Below are positions 46,501-58,500 of a DNA stretch of 64,000 nucleotides, piece after piece. Positions within the stretch are counted from its first letter, which is position 1; every line of letters starts with the position of its first letter. The position numbers and the translations under genes were made by a program. Below the pieces are notes generated by a model. The model was not told where the DNA came from. It was given only the letters and a program-made list of their open reading frames with translations, and did no database searches. Origin of the DNA: Siphonodentalium dalli (lineage: Eukaryota > Mollusca > Scaphopoda > Gadilida > Siphonodentaliidae); contig CP136067.1 of the NCBI GenBank assembly GCA_032622095.1, positions 59,377,899 to 59,441,898 on the forward strand, written 5' to 3'.

Positions 46501-49500
46501 GATATCGTATCCAGCAGCCAAGCATCTGGTAACTTATAATATACTGCAAGTCATATACATACATTGTACATGTATACATATCATGGTCCGTAAACAGATG
46601 TCTGACCTTCGAGAGCGCGTCAACTTAGCACAATATTACAATGTAACCCTTTATCTTGTATAAGCTAAACAAAATTAGTAATATCATTTTATACATTTCT
46701 CAAGCAATGCTGTAGAAGCCAGTAGTATCAGTGGAGGTTGTGTCCATGTTTGTTCTGGGGACATGTGTGTTATCCTTTTCGTATTTAAATTTGTGCAGTA
46801 CTATTTTTCGCACACATATATTTAAAACAAAATGAAACGACTGAAACGGGAAATCTGTATTTTTTTTTATTAATCAACATGTACATTTCAAAGTGATATT
46901 TCTGAATATTAACTTCACAAATAACTACAGTTAACAGTTATATTGTGTGTGTGCTATATCTTGGCGGTAATTAAATCTAATTAAATCTACTCCCAGAACC
47001 GATTAAGAACCATAAATACATGTTGTGCGTCATCGGATATAGTGTTTTACGCAAATAATGTTGTCATTTAAAACTGAGTGAAAAAAAATTAGAGTGCAAA
47101 TTTAAAAACGAATATAAAGGTATATACGATTTAGATCAGCATACATGAGAAAATATGTTGACTTAAAATTCCTATTTTTTAAATATAAACAAAATTCACC
47201 ATTTTTGTTTCGCTCAAAATACTGATTAATTGGTGGCATTTATTGCTATTTTCATTAAAATAGTACAAATTGATAATATTTCATGTTTCCCTTTCCATAC
47301 GTTATTTAGAAGAACACTGGGCAAATTTGTTGCGAAATTCCTTTTATCACCCATTTTATCCTATTTTTCTTATAAATTAATGACACCAAAATAGCAAATC
47401 TGTCTAGAAAACAAAAATAATAAGTATAGATATACAACCCATATGTTCACCATTGATCTTAAAACCAGATCAAGGAATAACTATGGTCAAAATGAAGAAA
47501 ATGACGTTGAAATTTTACTAAATCCAGATTTCACCGTGTTTATTTCTGAAAAAAAAAAAGATTTTACCATGTATTCCAGAATTATCTCATTTTTGCACAA
47601 AAAGCGAGGTCTTAGCCCAAAAACGAACCCTGTAACATTCACATACCCATCAATATCTTACATAAATGTGAATATGTCCACCCTTTACCGTTTAGTTGAG
47701 ATCCCATTCAAAAATAGATGTAAATGTTATTTAGGCGACTAGATTCCATTTTTCACTGGTTTTATTCACGAAAAATCAAATTTTCCCCCAAAATCAGAAA
47801 TCGTACAATATTTCAGAAAAAGGCAACACTGGCATGTTATCTGTTGTATCAATAGGGTGACTTCACGGGAAGTGTAGCGCGGAAAGTGCCAAATGCACTC
47901 GAAAATGAAGTTTCTTCAATCACTTTCGTTTTGTTTTTATTTTGTAGCTGGAATACAGGGAACACATCTCCACAAAATTTATAGCATGGGAACCATTGTT
48001 TAAAAAGTTACATCATACCATAGATATGGCATCACTATAATATCTTTAAATTAAAGATGAAAAAACAGCAGCAGTAAACAGGGAATTCAACTGAAAATTT
48101 CAGATGAGATCTCATTTACCACAATATGTCTCAAGCTGCAGAGGAGAGCTTCTAAAATATAACAGTTTTTACAGAATTGAAAATTTTTATTCGGTTCCAA
48201 AGTTATTCCACTTTCAGTGTTTGGAAGTGATCATATTTTGTCAAAAGCCTTGCTGTTACTTATGACAAATTTGAATAAAGTGTTAAAAACAACCCAAAAA
48301 CACTACTTTTGTGTGCCTTCTACAAATTAAAAATCCACAGAATTATAAAAAATACTTGAAAGGTTTTTGAGAAATTTGATATGTGTTCCCAAGTGATATA
48401 TATTGCACTGGTGATTTCAGGTGTTTTTCCTCCGATATATGACCTCAATGCATATTGTCAAAAATCATTCAGGAAAGGACATTTTTTTAAACAATGATAA
48501 ATCAACTTTTTTACATTACTAGTGTGTTACATATTAAACTTTCTGACAGTTATGTCTGTCATGCCATCTAATGCCATTATTAAAATTTACTTTCCTTGTT
48601 AAGGTGGCTGGTAATGAGAAAATTTCAGAAAAAGCCATGTTCAGGAAAGAACATATTTTAACGGAATTTTTATCATCACTAATCAAAGAACTAAAAAAAT
48701 CACTAATTTTTAATCACAGAAATAATAGCACATCTATATTAGATATCATATCCTTATTGTTGAAAATACACCATATGTGACATATTTAATGGTGTTTTCT
48801 TCAATACTGGCTGTAGTTGATTTGATTTTGGTGTTTTTTTTATTTTTTAACGGAATGTCTCCAAAATAATAAAAATTGACATAAAATTTCATATTTTTGA
48901 CATTTTTACATGAAATTTTCACTAATAAGAACAGAATGTCTTAGATTATAATTACTGTATGAAACTTGTTTCCTTTGTACTATATATTTTCTTATAATCA
49001 CCTTATTATTGAGACCATTTCCTGTTTGGCACAGAGAAAATGGCAAAATAATGCACATTTCTGGTCATAAAATTGCAAAAAATAGTCATATTCAGCTGAA
49101 ATTTGCTGCAACGGTCACATAAATATACCTTTATATGATAAAAAATGAATGGTAGGTTGGTCATACACTGAACATGAATTTAAGGGAGATATGTGTCCAA
49201 TTCCTTCATGCTACACTTCCCGTGAAATCACCCAATATTTACCGACATTTTGATATATAATTCAGTTTGTTACTCTTCCACATGGTTCAATTCGAATAAG
49301 TGCTGATTCTACTCCCGCTAATAAATGTGTAGGGCCTGTATAGAAATATAAGGGTATGTTTACGCAGAATACTGGATTCCAGTTTTCACTGATTTTATTA
49401 ATTCAAAACAAATTACCCTGGTAACCATGTAACCTGCGTTATTCCAACATCGCCGTGGTATATTTATTACATACATCTAACAGTTATTTTTTAACAAATG

Positions 49501-52500
49501 AAACTTGGAATTTTTATAAAATGGCATGAATTAATGGTGCATTTCATGTTGTGGTGGATTCCAGAATTCTCAAATTTTTCACTCAAAAAACGGGTTTTAC
49601 CCCCAAAACGAACCCTAGAACATCGATATACTCCGAAATTTTCTCACAAAATTTGAACACGTCCATCCTCTATAGATTAGTTGTGTTCCCATCCAAAAAT
49701 AGATGTAAATGTTATTTAGGCCACTGGATTCCATTTTTCACTGGTTTGATTCACGAAAATGCCTGTTTTACCCCAAAATAATAAATCGTACAACACTACA
49801 TGAAAAGGCAACACTGGTACATTATCCGCTATATCAATACGGACATTTTGATATATAATTCAGTTTGTTACTCTTCCACATGGTTGAACTCGAAAAATAA
49901 GGCCCAATTCCGGTCCCAGCTGCTCTACTATAATGCTGTAGAAGCCAGTAATATCATTTTATACATTTCTCAAGCAATGCTGTAGAAGCCAGTAATATAA
50001 TTTTATACATTTCTCAAGCAATGCTGTAGAAGAAAAAGCCAATTTCAGGGTTTGGTAGGGTCAGAGGAATAAAGATATTTTTAACTCTGGTAAAAAAAAT
50101 TGATTGTAATCCAAATTCACTTTATTTCTAAATTTTTTGAGTTATTTTCCAGGGATCGAAACAGACAGTGATTATGACCAGAAGATAATGCCAGACAAAC
50201 TGATGATCGACGGCTTTGTATGCTGCTTCGACCCTAGTCAAGTTACACAGCGTTCTGTGGACAAACAAGTTGAATGTGTGGCATCGATACTGCACGGAAT
50301 TATCAAAACCAAGAAACCTGTCGTGCTAGCTTTCACCAAGTCTGACGAGAAAGAAATACCAGGTCTTCGTGAGAAACTATTATCTCGTAAAGAGCTGAAA
50401 GGATCAAATTTTCCTGTGGTCGAGACATCTGCTCATGAAAATATCAATGTTGAACAAGCATTTATGTTGCTGGCTCATTTAATTGACAAAACCAAAGTGC
50501 GGACTAGAACTCTTTCATTTCATGAAGCCAATAAACAACACCGGGAACTTTTGGATGTTGCAACAGACTCTTACAAAAAACTTCTGTCAAGAAATGTGCT
50601 TGAGTATCGGGCTGTTTGGGCTTCGTGGGCTCGTAAGTTCCAGAAAGAGTCTGATTTTGTGCATTATCTGGAGCTCTTTGGAACTGATGAAACTAAAAAG
50701 GTATTTCGAAAGCATGTAAAGCAGCTTCGTGATAATCAAATTCGGGAAAAAGAACATGGCTACATCCAGAAACTGCCAGATGTATTGCAAGTTTTTCTAC
50801 CTGACTTGACAACCATAGCTGACAGGTAATTAAGTGATCCTTTATGATTGATGAATACAGGCTCAAAATATTTTCAGCCTGACAGTTCATGTTTATACAG
50901 AAATATTTCATTTATAAATTGTTGATTATTTAATACAACAATTTTGGTAGTGATGGTATAAGTATACTAAGCATAAAAATCCATATTTGACTTCCATTTC
51001 TAAATTATTCTGAAGTTTTTCTGATATTAAATTCTTTTTAATTAGGTATATAAGCAGATACTCGGTAGAAAAATAGCCGATCAACATGGTTTCAAATGAC
51101 TGTTATTGGCTCAGACGTCAATTGTTATTTTATACACTGGTGGTCAGAATCGATATATATATATATATATACATGTATGTGGGTAGCGTTATGAATTACA
51201 CTCGTTCACAAATTTAGAGATTTGGGAAGAGACAATCTTATTTTTGATGTACCACTGTTTCTTGTAGGACTTGGCTGTCTTGCCAGCAACATATCCACCA
51301 GCACAATGCTTTTGATGACCACTTCATTATTGCATGTGAGGACGGTGAGACATGGAAGGGATCAGACAAGTTATTGGAAGATCCACATGAAACACGACTT
51401 CCATTTGATTTGCTCAGTTCATCTGATGCCGAGGTCTGCTTCCGTAACCATTGTAATGGGCTTAAAGCTGAGTTTAGAAAACTTGAGTGAGTATTGTATT
51501 TCCTCATCTGTACCAAATGCAGGGGTTGATCCAAAGCTAAAATTCATTCCTGTATCTGTCAGAGAGGTCACTATCTACTGGTGACAGGTATCATCTGTAA
51601 TTGTATTTTCTGTACTGAGCCATAACCAAAAAATATTGTTTGTAGTCACCCTACCCGCAAAACTCACCAACTCAGGTAGCACCATTCAGTTTCCAGCAAT
51701 TTTCATCAACATAGGAGTGGCTGCTGTACTTCAAATGTATGCTGAGCAAATTTTTCCGCCAAGGAGAAGCCCTCAACTGAACTATATGGATTACGTCTCC
51801 GGCCTTGTGTCAATCAGGAGGGTTAAAATTTTATTGCTGTGCCGACCCTACTCACATCCGTGTCCAGATTAGTCTCGCATGAATACACCCGCATTCTATC
51901 TATTGTCTAGTCAGTTTTTTATTCCTCCTCGCCAGGACAGGATCGTTTCTATTTTCTCAAGGTTGTATCTTTCTGTGTTGCGAGTTTATCGACTCAATAT
52001 TTATTGTTGATATTACAAACTTGCAATTTATTGTACCCGATAGTTAATTAATATTTCTCACATCCGTAACGGGAACTTTTTTCGTTTCACTGTATCCGTA
52101 ATTTGTTTCCGTGTTTTCTGTTTTCCTCAAGACGGCTTTATCTTCCAACAATTGGGATTAAGATGGCCATCTTGACAATGACTAAAGAAGCACATAGCTT
52201 ACTTGTGGCAAAACCACATAGTGCCTATAGAGCCACACATACGGCGTGATGACTATCATGACTTACAATTGAGGACGCAATGTAGTACGGTATGCGATAT
52301 CTCCTAATTTCGTGCTACACGTGTTTCGCTTTACATAAGTTTCCGTCGACTCGCTTCGGTTATTTCGTAAGTTCCGTTGCTTTGTATCCTAATGTATACT
52401 ACAAAATCATACATGGCACTGCTCTGTTAATTCCCAGAAAGTTGCACAGGACAGCCATATCCTCCTTTGTAATAATTTACATGAATAAATACGAAAGATA

Positions 52501-55500
52501 GTACTTGTTATCACTATCAGTATCATCAGATGACAATTCACATTTCTTTCGAATGAGCGATCTGTAACATTGTTTTAACGATCAATACCTGCGAATCTAC
52601 GCCCGCCAGTATGTATGAGCGCGTGGTCTTGTTAGACCCATGGCAAATGTAATAACACATTACATCGACTTCAAGGTATTTAGACAATTCTGCCTTGTCT
52701 ATCACGATTAAATATCATATAACTCATTGTATCATCAGTACAATAGTTACTAACACTCCGTAACAGGGGGATGGTATTCGTTATCACATATATAACCACA
52801 CTTCAAATTGATGTGTTGTCTGACGTTCTAAATATTGTGTTGCATTCTTTACATCCATGTATGTACAGTTTGGGTTACTACGACCTATTGTTCACCAACT
52901 GCAATGAAGTGAAAACTTTGTAGCCTGACACTAAGCCTTCTTACCGTAGGCTCTATTATGCCTCGGCATGGGCGAGCTTTCAATAATGTATTGCACGCCG
53001 TAATAGTTCCATACATTGTACATGACAATCATATGGTATCAGGGCCTCATGTATGCTGTCAGAACTGACTACTAGTATGCTTACATATGGTGAACAGTTT
53101 TCATCCCAATACTGACATACTTTGCAGTTTCATCAGTGAATGATAACGGCAAACAGCGAAATAGAAAGAATACATATTGTCACGTGCTCCAGATTCACTG
53201 CCAATAGTCTTTCCAGTAGAGACCATCACTTGGCTCACTAACTTCTATTTCCACATATATCAAAACGATATTCTGCCACATAGCTTTCACTCGTGTATGA
53301 TGCGCAGTTACATGCAACACATTTATATTGCGCAGAATATCAGAAAGGACTGCATTTGTATTGTTACATGTCTAAAGCGAGCTTACATGCGCAGCGTTTA
53401 TATTGCGCACATCTACTGCCAATATATTTCCGAAACCGGCCATGACATGGCTCTTCGTCTATGGCGTCTATGGCGGCTATTCTGGGTGGGGAAGACTCGT
53501 TGTCACGTGACGCTCTTGCTCTCATAGACATAGCGCACCAGCCAAATGGCCTTCTGACTCTTCCCCATGGTGCAGTGGCCCACATCATTACAAGATGGGG
53601 TCCAGTCGATCCCCTGGAATCGTAATACCTTCGGGATACATCCGGGCCTGCTCCTCCGCCGTCATGTGATCATAGTGGTATGTCATCGACATATCCACTG
53701 ATTATGTGACAAAACGATTCGATACAATCATGACGAAAATGAAGGCATTCGTATCTTCACGTCCGCTGTAAGCGCACTTTCCTAACGGAAACCGACTAGT
53801 TCTTGCCTATGTGCATTCGGAACTCATCGTCCTCATATACGAGAAAAGACAGTATCTTACCTGTCATAGCAGGTAAGATCACGTGGCCAGGGGTATAACG
53901 TGATTTTATATTAACCTTACTTTATACTCAATAACCTCGGTTGTATTGTGTTATGTATATTAACCTTGCTTTGTTATAACTAACAGCATGTCTTGCAGTC
54001 GAACATGATTCGAATTTGATGGCCACACACCGTGCAGGTTGCTCATTCACGGGTGTATTACTTGTTATAGTTGGGTAAGGGCATATTAGTCAATGATTAC
54101 CTACTTTGAGCAACCGTACCAGTCTTTACCTCGGGCAGGACCAGTTCTGGCCCCCCAGGTCCTGCTACGGCAGTGTGAACCAATGGTAGGCGGGTGCTGC
54201 AAGTGGTTGATTCGGGAAACCAATCTTCACGGGCGATTGCTCCGGCACCTTTCTCTCAGGTGCCTAATGGTAGTGGCAATACGATTATTAAATTTCGAAA
54301 AAATTTACATCGATATACTATTATTCCACATAGAGTGAAATTTCCATCAGTATTTTGATTTCGGCCTGGATTCCTGCCACGAAGATCTGTTTATAGGCAC
54401 CTGGGAGTAGCCTTTGGCGGCTGTTCTGGGTGGGGAAGACTCGTTGTCACGTGACGCTCTTGCTCTCATAGACATAGCGCACCAGCCAAATGGCCTTCTG
54501 ACTCTTCCCCATGGTGCAGTGGCCCACATCATTACAAGATGGGGTCCAGTCGATCCCCTGGAATCGTAATACCTTCGGGATACATCCGGGCCTGCTCCTC
54601 CGCCGTCATGTGATCATAGTGGTATGTCATCGACATTTATTCCAGTTTGGTCAGGACCACCTGCATTTGGGGGATTCCATGGAAGGGGCTTCCTCTGATC
54701 AAATGGCTCATCAGAACTTATTCCCTCTGGCCTTGGGGGCGCAGCTTGATGATGCCCCTGAATTTGAGGGGGTGACCTTGGACAGGACATAGCTACTTAT
54801 CCCAAATGCAAGAGCATTTGTCTTGCGTCGAACCATTTCAGTGTAGGCCTCTTCCACAGTCTGGTATCCCAACCTGATGCAGCCAATTCTGTTGGCTGGC
54901 GTCGATCTCGACATGCTTCTCTGCATCGCGTGGCGTCGGCAGGTTTGACGACGATGAGCAAGAATCGCGGGTCGACAGTGGGTCACCAGGCACACTGTCG
55001 GACGAGGATTCTGATGTTCCGCTGGTAAGTGATTTTGTACAGGATGAGGATACAGGTTGATATCTTATATTGCTTCATTTAATTCAACAATTTGCGATAA
55101 GTCCAAGTATTTATCTCAGTCAGGAAAGATCCAGCACTGTAGCCTTTGGAGGATGTTCTGGGTGGGGAAGTGAAGAGTTGTTGCGTGCCTCCAAGAGCTG
55201 CTCCAGCCTTCTGCCTCTTCCCCACGGTGCAGTGGCCCACATCTCCACAGATGGGGTCCAGCCAATCCCCTGGAATCGTACACCTTCGGGATACCTCTAG
55301 GCCACTCCTCCACCGGTAGGCTGAATGTTCTGGGTGGGGAAGACTTGTTGTTGCGTGCCTCCAAGTGCTGCACCAACCAACCTTCTAACTCTTCCCCATG
55401 GTGCAGTGGCCCACATCTCCACAAGATGGGGTCCAATCCCCTGGAATCGTAATACCTTAGGGATACCTCCAGGCCACTCCTTCTCCGGTAGGAAAGAAAG

Positions 55501-58500
55501 GCTGAATGATCTGGGTGGGGAAGACTTGTTGCGTGCCTCCAAGAGCTGCACCAACCAGCCTTCTATCTCTTCCCCACGGTGCAGTGGCCCACATCTCCAC
55601 ACGATGGGGTCCAATCTCCTGGAATCGTAATACCTTCGGGATACCTCCAGGCCACTCCTTCACCGGTCATTTTGCAATTTTGATCATTCTGCTACGTTTG
55701 ATCATTTCGAAATGTACCCGACACTCGTTATGTGCGCCATCATAGATCACTGATGCTTCTATGCTTGTTCATCAAGTCCTCAGTGGTGTTCTCTAATCCC
55801 ATATATACTGGTATGCAATGATACCTTGGATCATGATGGCGTTCCCTGCTCTCTACATTATACGAGGCTGGAGTACAGATGTGTGGCATGATCTAATGAA
55901 ACCTCATACCTCGCTATGATATCTGCAGCATATCATTTTTATATCTGGTTTGTGTATCACAGGGAGCAATTTACTTTCGATATCTGATTCGCAAATAATC
56001 TCACATTGACATGATTAGATAGCATTTTTATAACATCATACATGTATAAAAAATTCCTCGCTATTACCGGTATCCACTTTTCAGTGGCAAATCGCGATGC
56101 GATTCCAGTTAATTTGCTCCCTGGTGTATCATAAGCATTCTGATATGTTATGGCATACACAATGGCTGCATGTGACATCAGTTCATAATGTGAACTGTCG
56201 CGAGAGCGGAGAAGATAACAAAGAGAATAGGATGCAGCAAAGTTATACTTGCTCGATTGTCTCGCTAGCATGAATTATATGGCACTACCTGGGATGTTTA
56301 TTCCAAAAACAAGGGGGGGGGGGGGGGTGCGGTACACATTTGAGCAATGTCGTAATCTGAATTGGGAGCTCTTTCACGTAACATAATCATATCTGATTCA
56401 TGACTAAATCACATTTACATGAATCCTGTTTCGGAAGAGTACATTCCCATCGAATTTGGATATTAATTAACTTTATTGCTCGTGCCTCCTCCTGGGCTTG
56501 CATTCTAATCCATATAGTTCAGTTGAGGGCTTCTCCTTGGCGGAAAAATATAATATTTATAAATAATATTACTTTTTCCTTAAGGGAAGCCCGAAACTGA
56601 ACTATCATAGATCCCTCCCATGGTGGTGCCATTCCCAACCCCGCGACTCGCAAATCTCATGATTAAGTCGGAAATAAAAAACTGACTAGACAATAGATAG
56701 AATGCGGGTGTATTCATGCGAGACTAATCTGGACACGGATGTGAGTAGGGTCGGCACAGCAATAAAATTTTAACCCTCCTGATTGACACAAGGCCGGAGA
56801 CGTAATCCATATAGTTCAGTTTCGGGCTTCCCTTAAGGAAAAAGTAATATTATTTATAAATATTATATTTCCTTGGCATTGATCCCATGGATTATTTGTT
56901 TATTCAAAAAAGTTGTCATAGCAATTCTAAAATATTAAATGTCTTGCTAGTGCAGGCGGCAAAATCAAGGGAAAACAAATTGGGTTATTTTTCTAAAGCT
57001 AAACACGCCGAGCTGGTCTGCACCTAATACAAAAATATGCTTTGCATTCAAATTTCTTAGTTTTTTTTTGGTGAATGTTCATAGCTTTATACTGTCCCCC
57101 AGATAATTAATTTCATAATTTTCAGCCCTCCTATGACCATTGAAATCAAATTGTGATTATGCAGTGTGATACTGCTGTTTTTAGGCTCTCTTCAGGGTCC
57201 ACCCATGATGTAGTATGCATGTAAATTATTGCAATTGTCTGCAACTGTAGGTTTGCTGTGGCATGCATGATATGGCATATTTCAGCTTTATTATAAACGA
57301 CCAAGATGTATATGTAAACAGCCTAACAAAATTTAAACCCCAAATACCTACCCAATTTAAAAACATTTGTTGTGTGACTATAGTACAAAGATATATTGTT
57401 TGATCAAACATCAGTAAGGTTCACATTTTTAGAAATTATATAGATGGATCAACTATCATATAAACAGCATGTGTCCCAAATATGCTCAAGAATCGCCCGT
57501 AATTGAGTTCCTACCTGACCATGTTTAAATTTGCCACCATGCGGGTATTTCAGTGATGGGTTATGTTGCATCTCAATGAAATTGGTATGGATGTTCACCA
57601 TCATAATGCCTTTCAATGACATGTTTGTTATATTCACGTTTTAGATTAATTTTATTTATTTAGAATACATTTTAGAGTTATTCCCCATTGTTTATTATAC
57701 CCCCATGACCGAAGGAAATTTTGGGTTATACTGGATTATGTTTCATCTGGGTTTCCTTCAGCCAATGTTTCACTTTGCCACCGTGGAGGGTATATGCACC
57801 TTTGGTGCAAATTCTTCTTTTCAATTTTCAGAAGGAAAAAGGAGTTGAAGAAATTACTAGAAGAGAGCCCTGAAGTTACACCGGGCAGCCTATGGTCTGA
57901 TGCTTATGTTTCGTTTGTGGGTAAGGACTGTTACAATGGACTCAGTGAGCAAGAAAGAGAACAAGTGTATAATGCTCACCAGGTGGAACTTCGGAGTAAA
58001 GCACGGGAGGAGTTGCAGGAGTATTTGTGGGAGAAGACATCCGTGTTCCTCAGTATAAGTCCTGAGGGGAGTCTAACTAATCAAGACCTTGCTGAAATTG
58101 CTGTTGCTTTACAAGATGATCCAAGGTGAGTTTATTATGACACCCAAAAATCAGTTGGATTTGTGGAGCATATATTTGAGAGCTCGTTCCCTCCGTCTGT
58201 CCATGTGGTGTCTTTCTGTCCATTCATAAGAGAATTTCACCCTGTAGTTTGGGAGTGGGCAATCATATTTTATTATAATCTCACCAGTGGATTATAGAAA
58301 ATAACATGGCTTGATAGTTATCGTTTCAATATTCCAATTAACACATTTCAGAATCCCATTATCTGGAAAACTGACCACATCTTGATACATCAAATATATT
58401 TGTATCGCAAACCATGTATAGACATTTGTATCATATCAAGGAACAAAGCGTATCTCCCATCCCAAGAATCACCACAATGCAAATTATTTTAACAGGTACC

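Larger units (their letters stand above)
43555..50152 (+). other. RhoGAP intron 1 (6.6 kb), repeat-filled
   Basis: Phase 1, donor GTTTGT, acceptor TTATTTTCCAG. It contains hairpin-led repeats, a TTAA-type MITE fragment, a duplicated AT-rich repeat with a nested transposon, and a 44-bp tandem repeat, listed separately. No other coding exon is evident; the exon 1-exon 2 junction is colinear with mammalian p190, leaving no gap to fill. Confidence 0.85.
51750..56880. mobile_element. ~5.1-kb element bounded by 149-bp inverted repeats identical as read
   Basis: 51775-51923 and 56673-56821 are reverse complements with no difference seen over 149 bp. Just outside, the two arms carry related but different ends: GGAGAAGCCCTC on the left, GGGAAGCCCGA on the right. 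A palindromic segment at 56514-56605 contains both end types head to head. The interior holds five copies of a ~180-bp module and no recognised transposase. It could be a fold-back or composite transposon, or a local inverted duplication. Target duplication not resolved. Confidence 0.55.
51487..57831 (+). other. RhoGAP intron 3 (6.3 kb), containing a 5-kb inverted-repeat structure
   Basis: Phase 2, acceptor TTTTCAATTTTCAG. The 51750-56880 structure fills most of it. 56881-57831 is AT-rich, with a hairpin-like CATGACCGAAGG...GGGTTATAC segment at about 57700. Confidence 0.85.

Noticed and set aside
54711-54995. 94-codon minus-strand gene
   Set aside because: No recognised domain, inside a repeat-bearing structure. 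Kept only as a possible coding remnant.
55116-55745. Protein of Gly/Pro/Trp-rich repeats
   Set aside because: Frames are open on both strands of a tandem module whose length is not a multiple of three.
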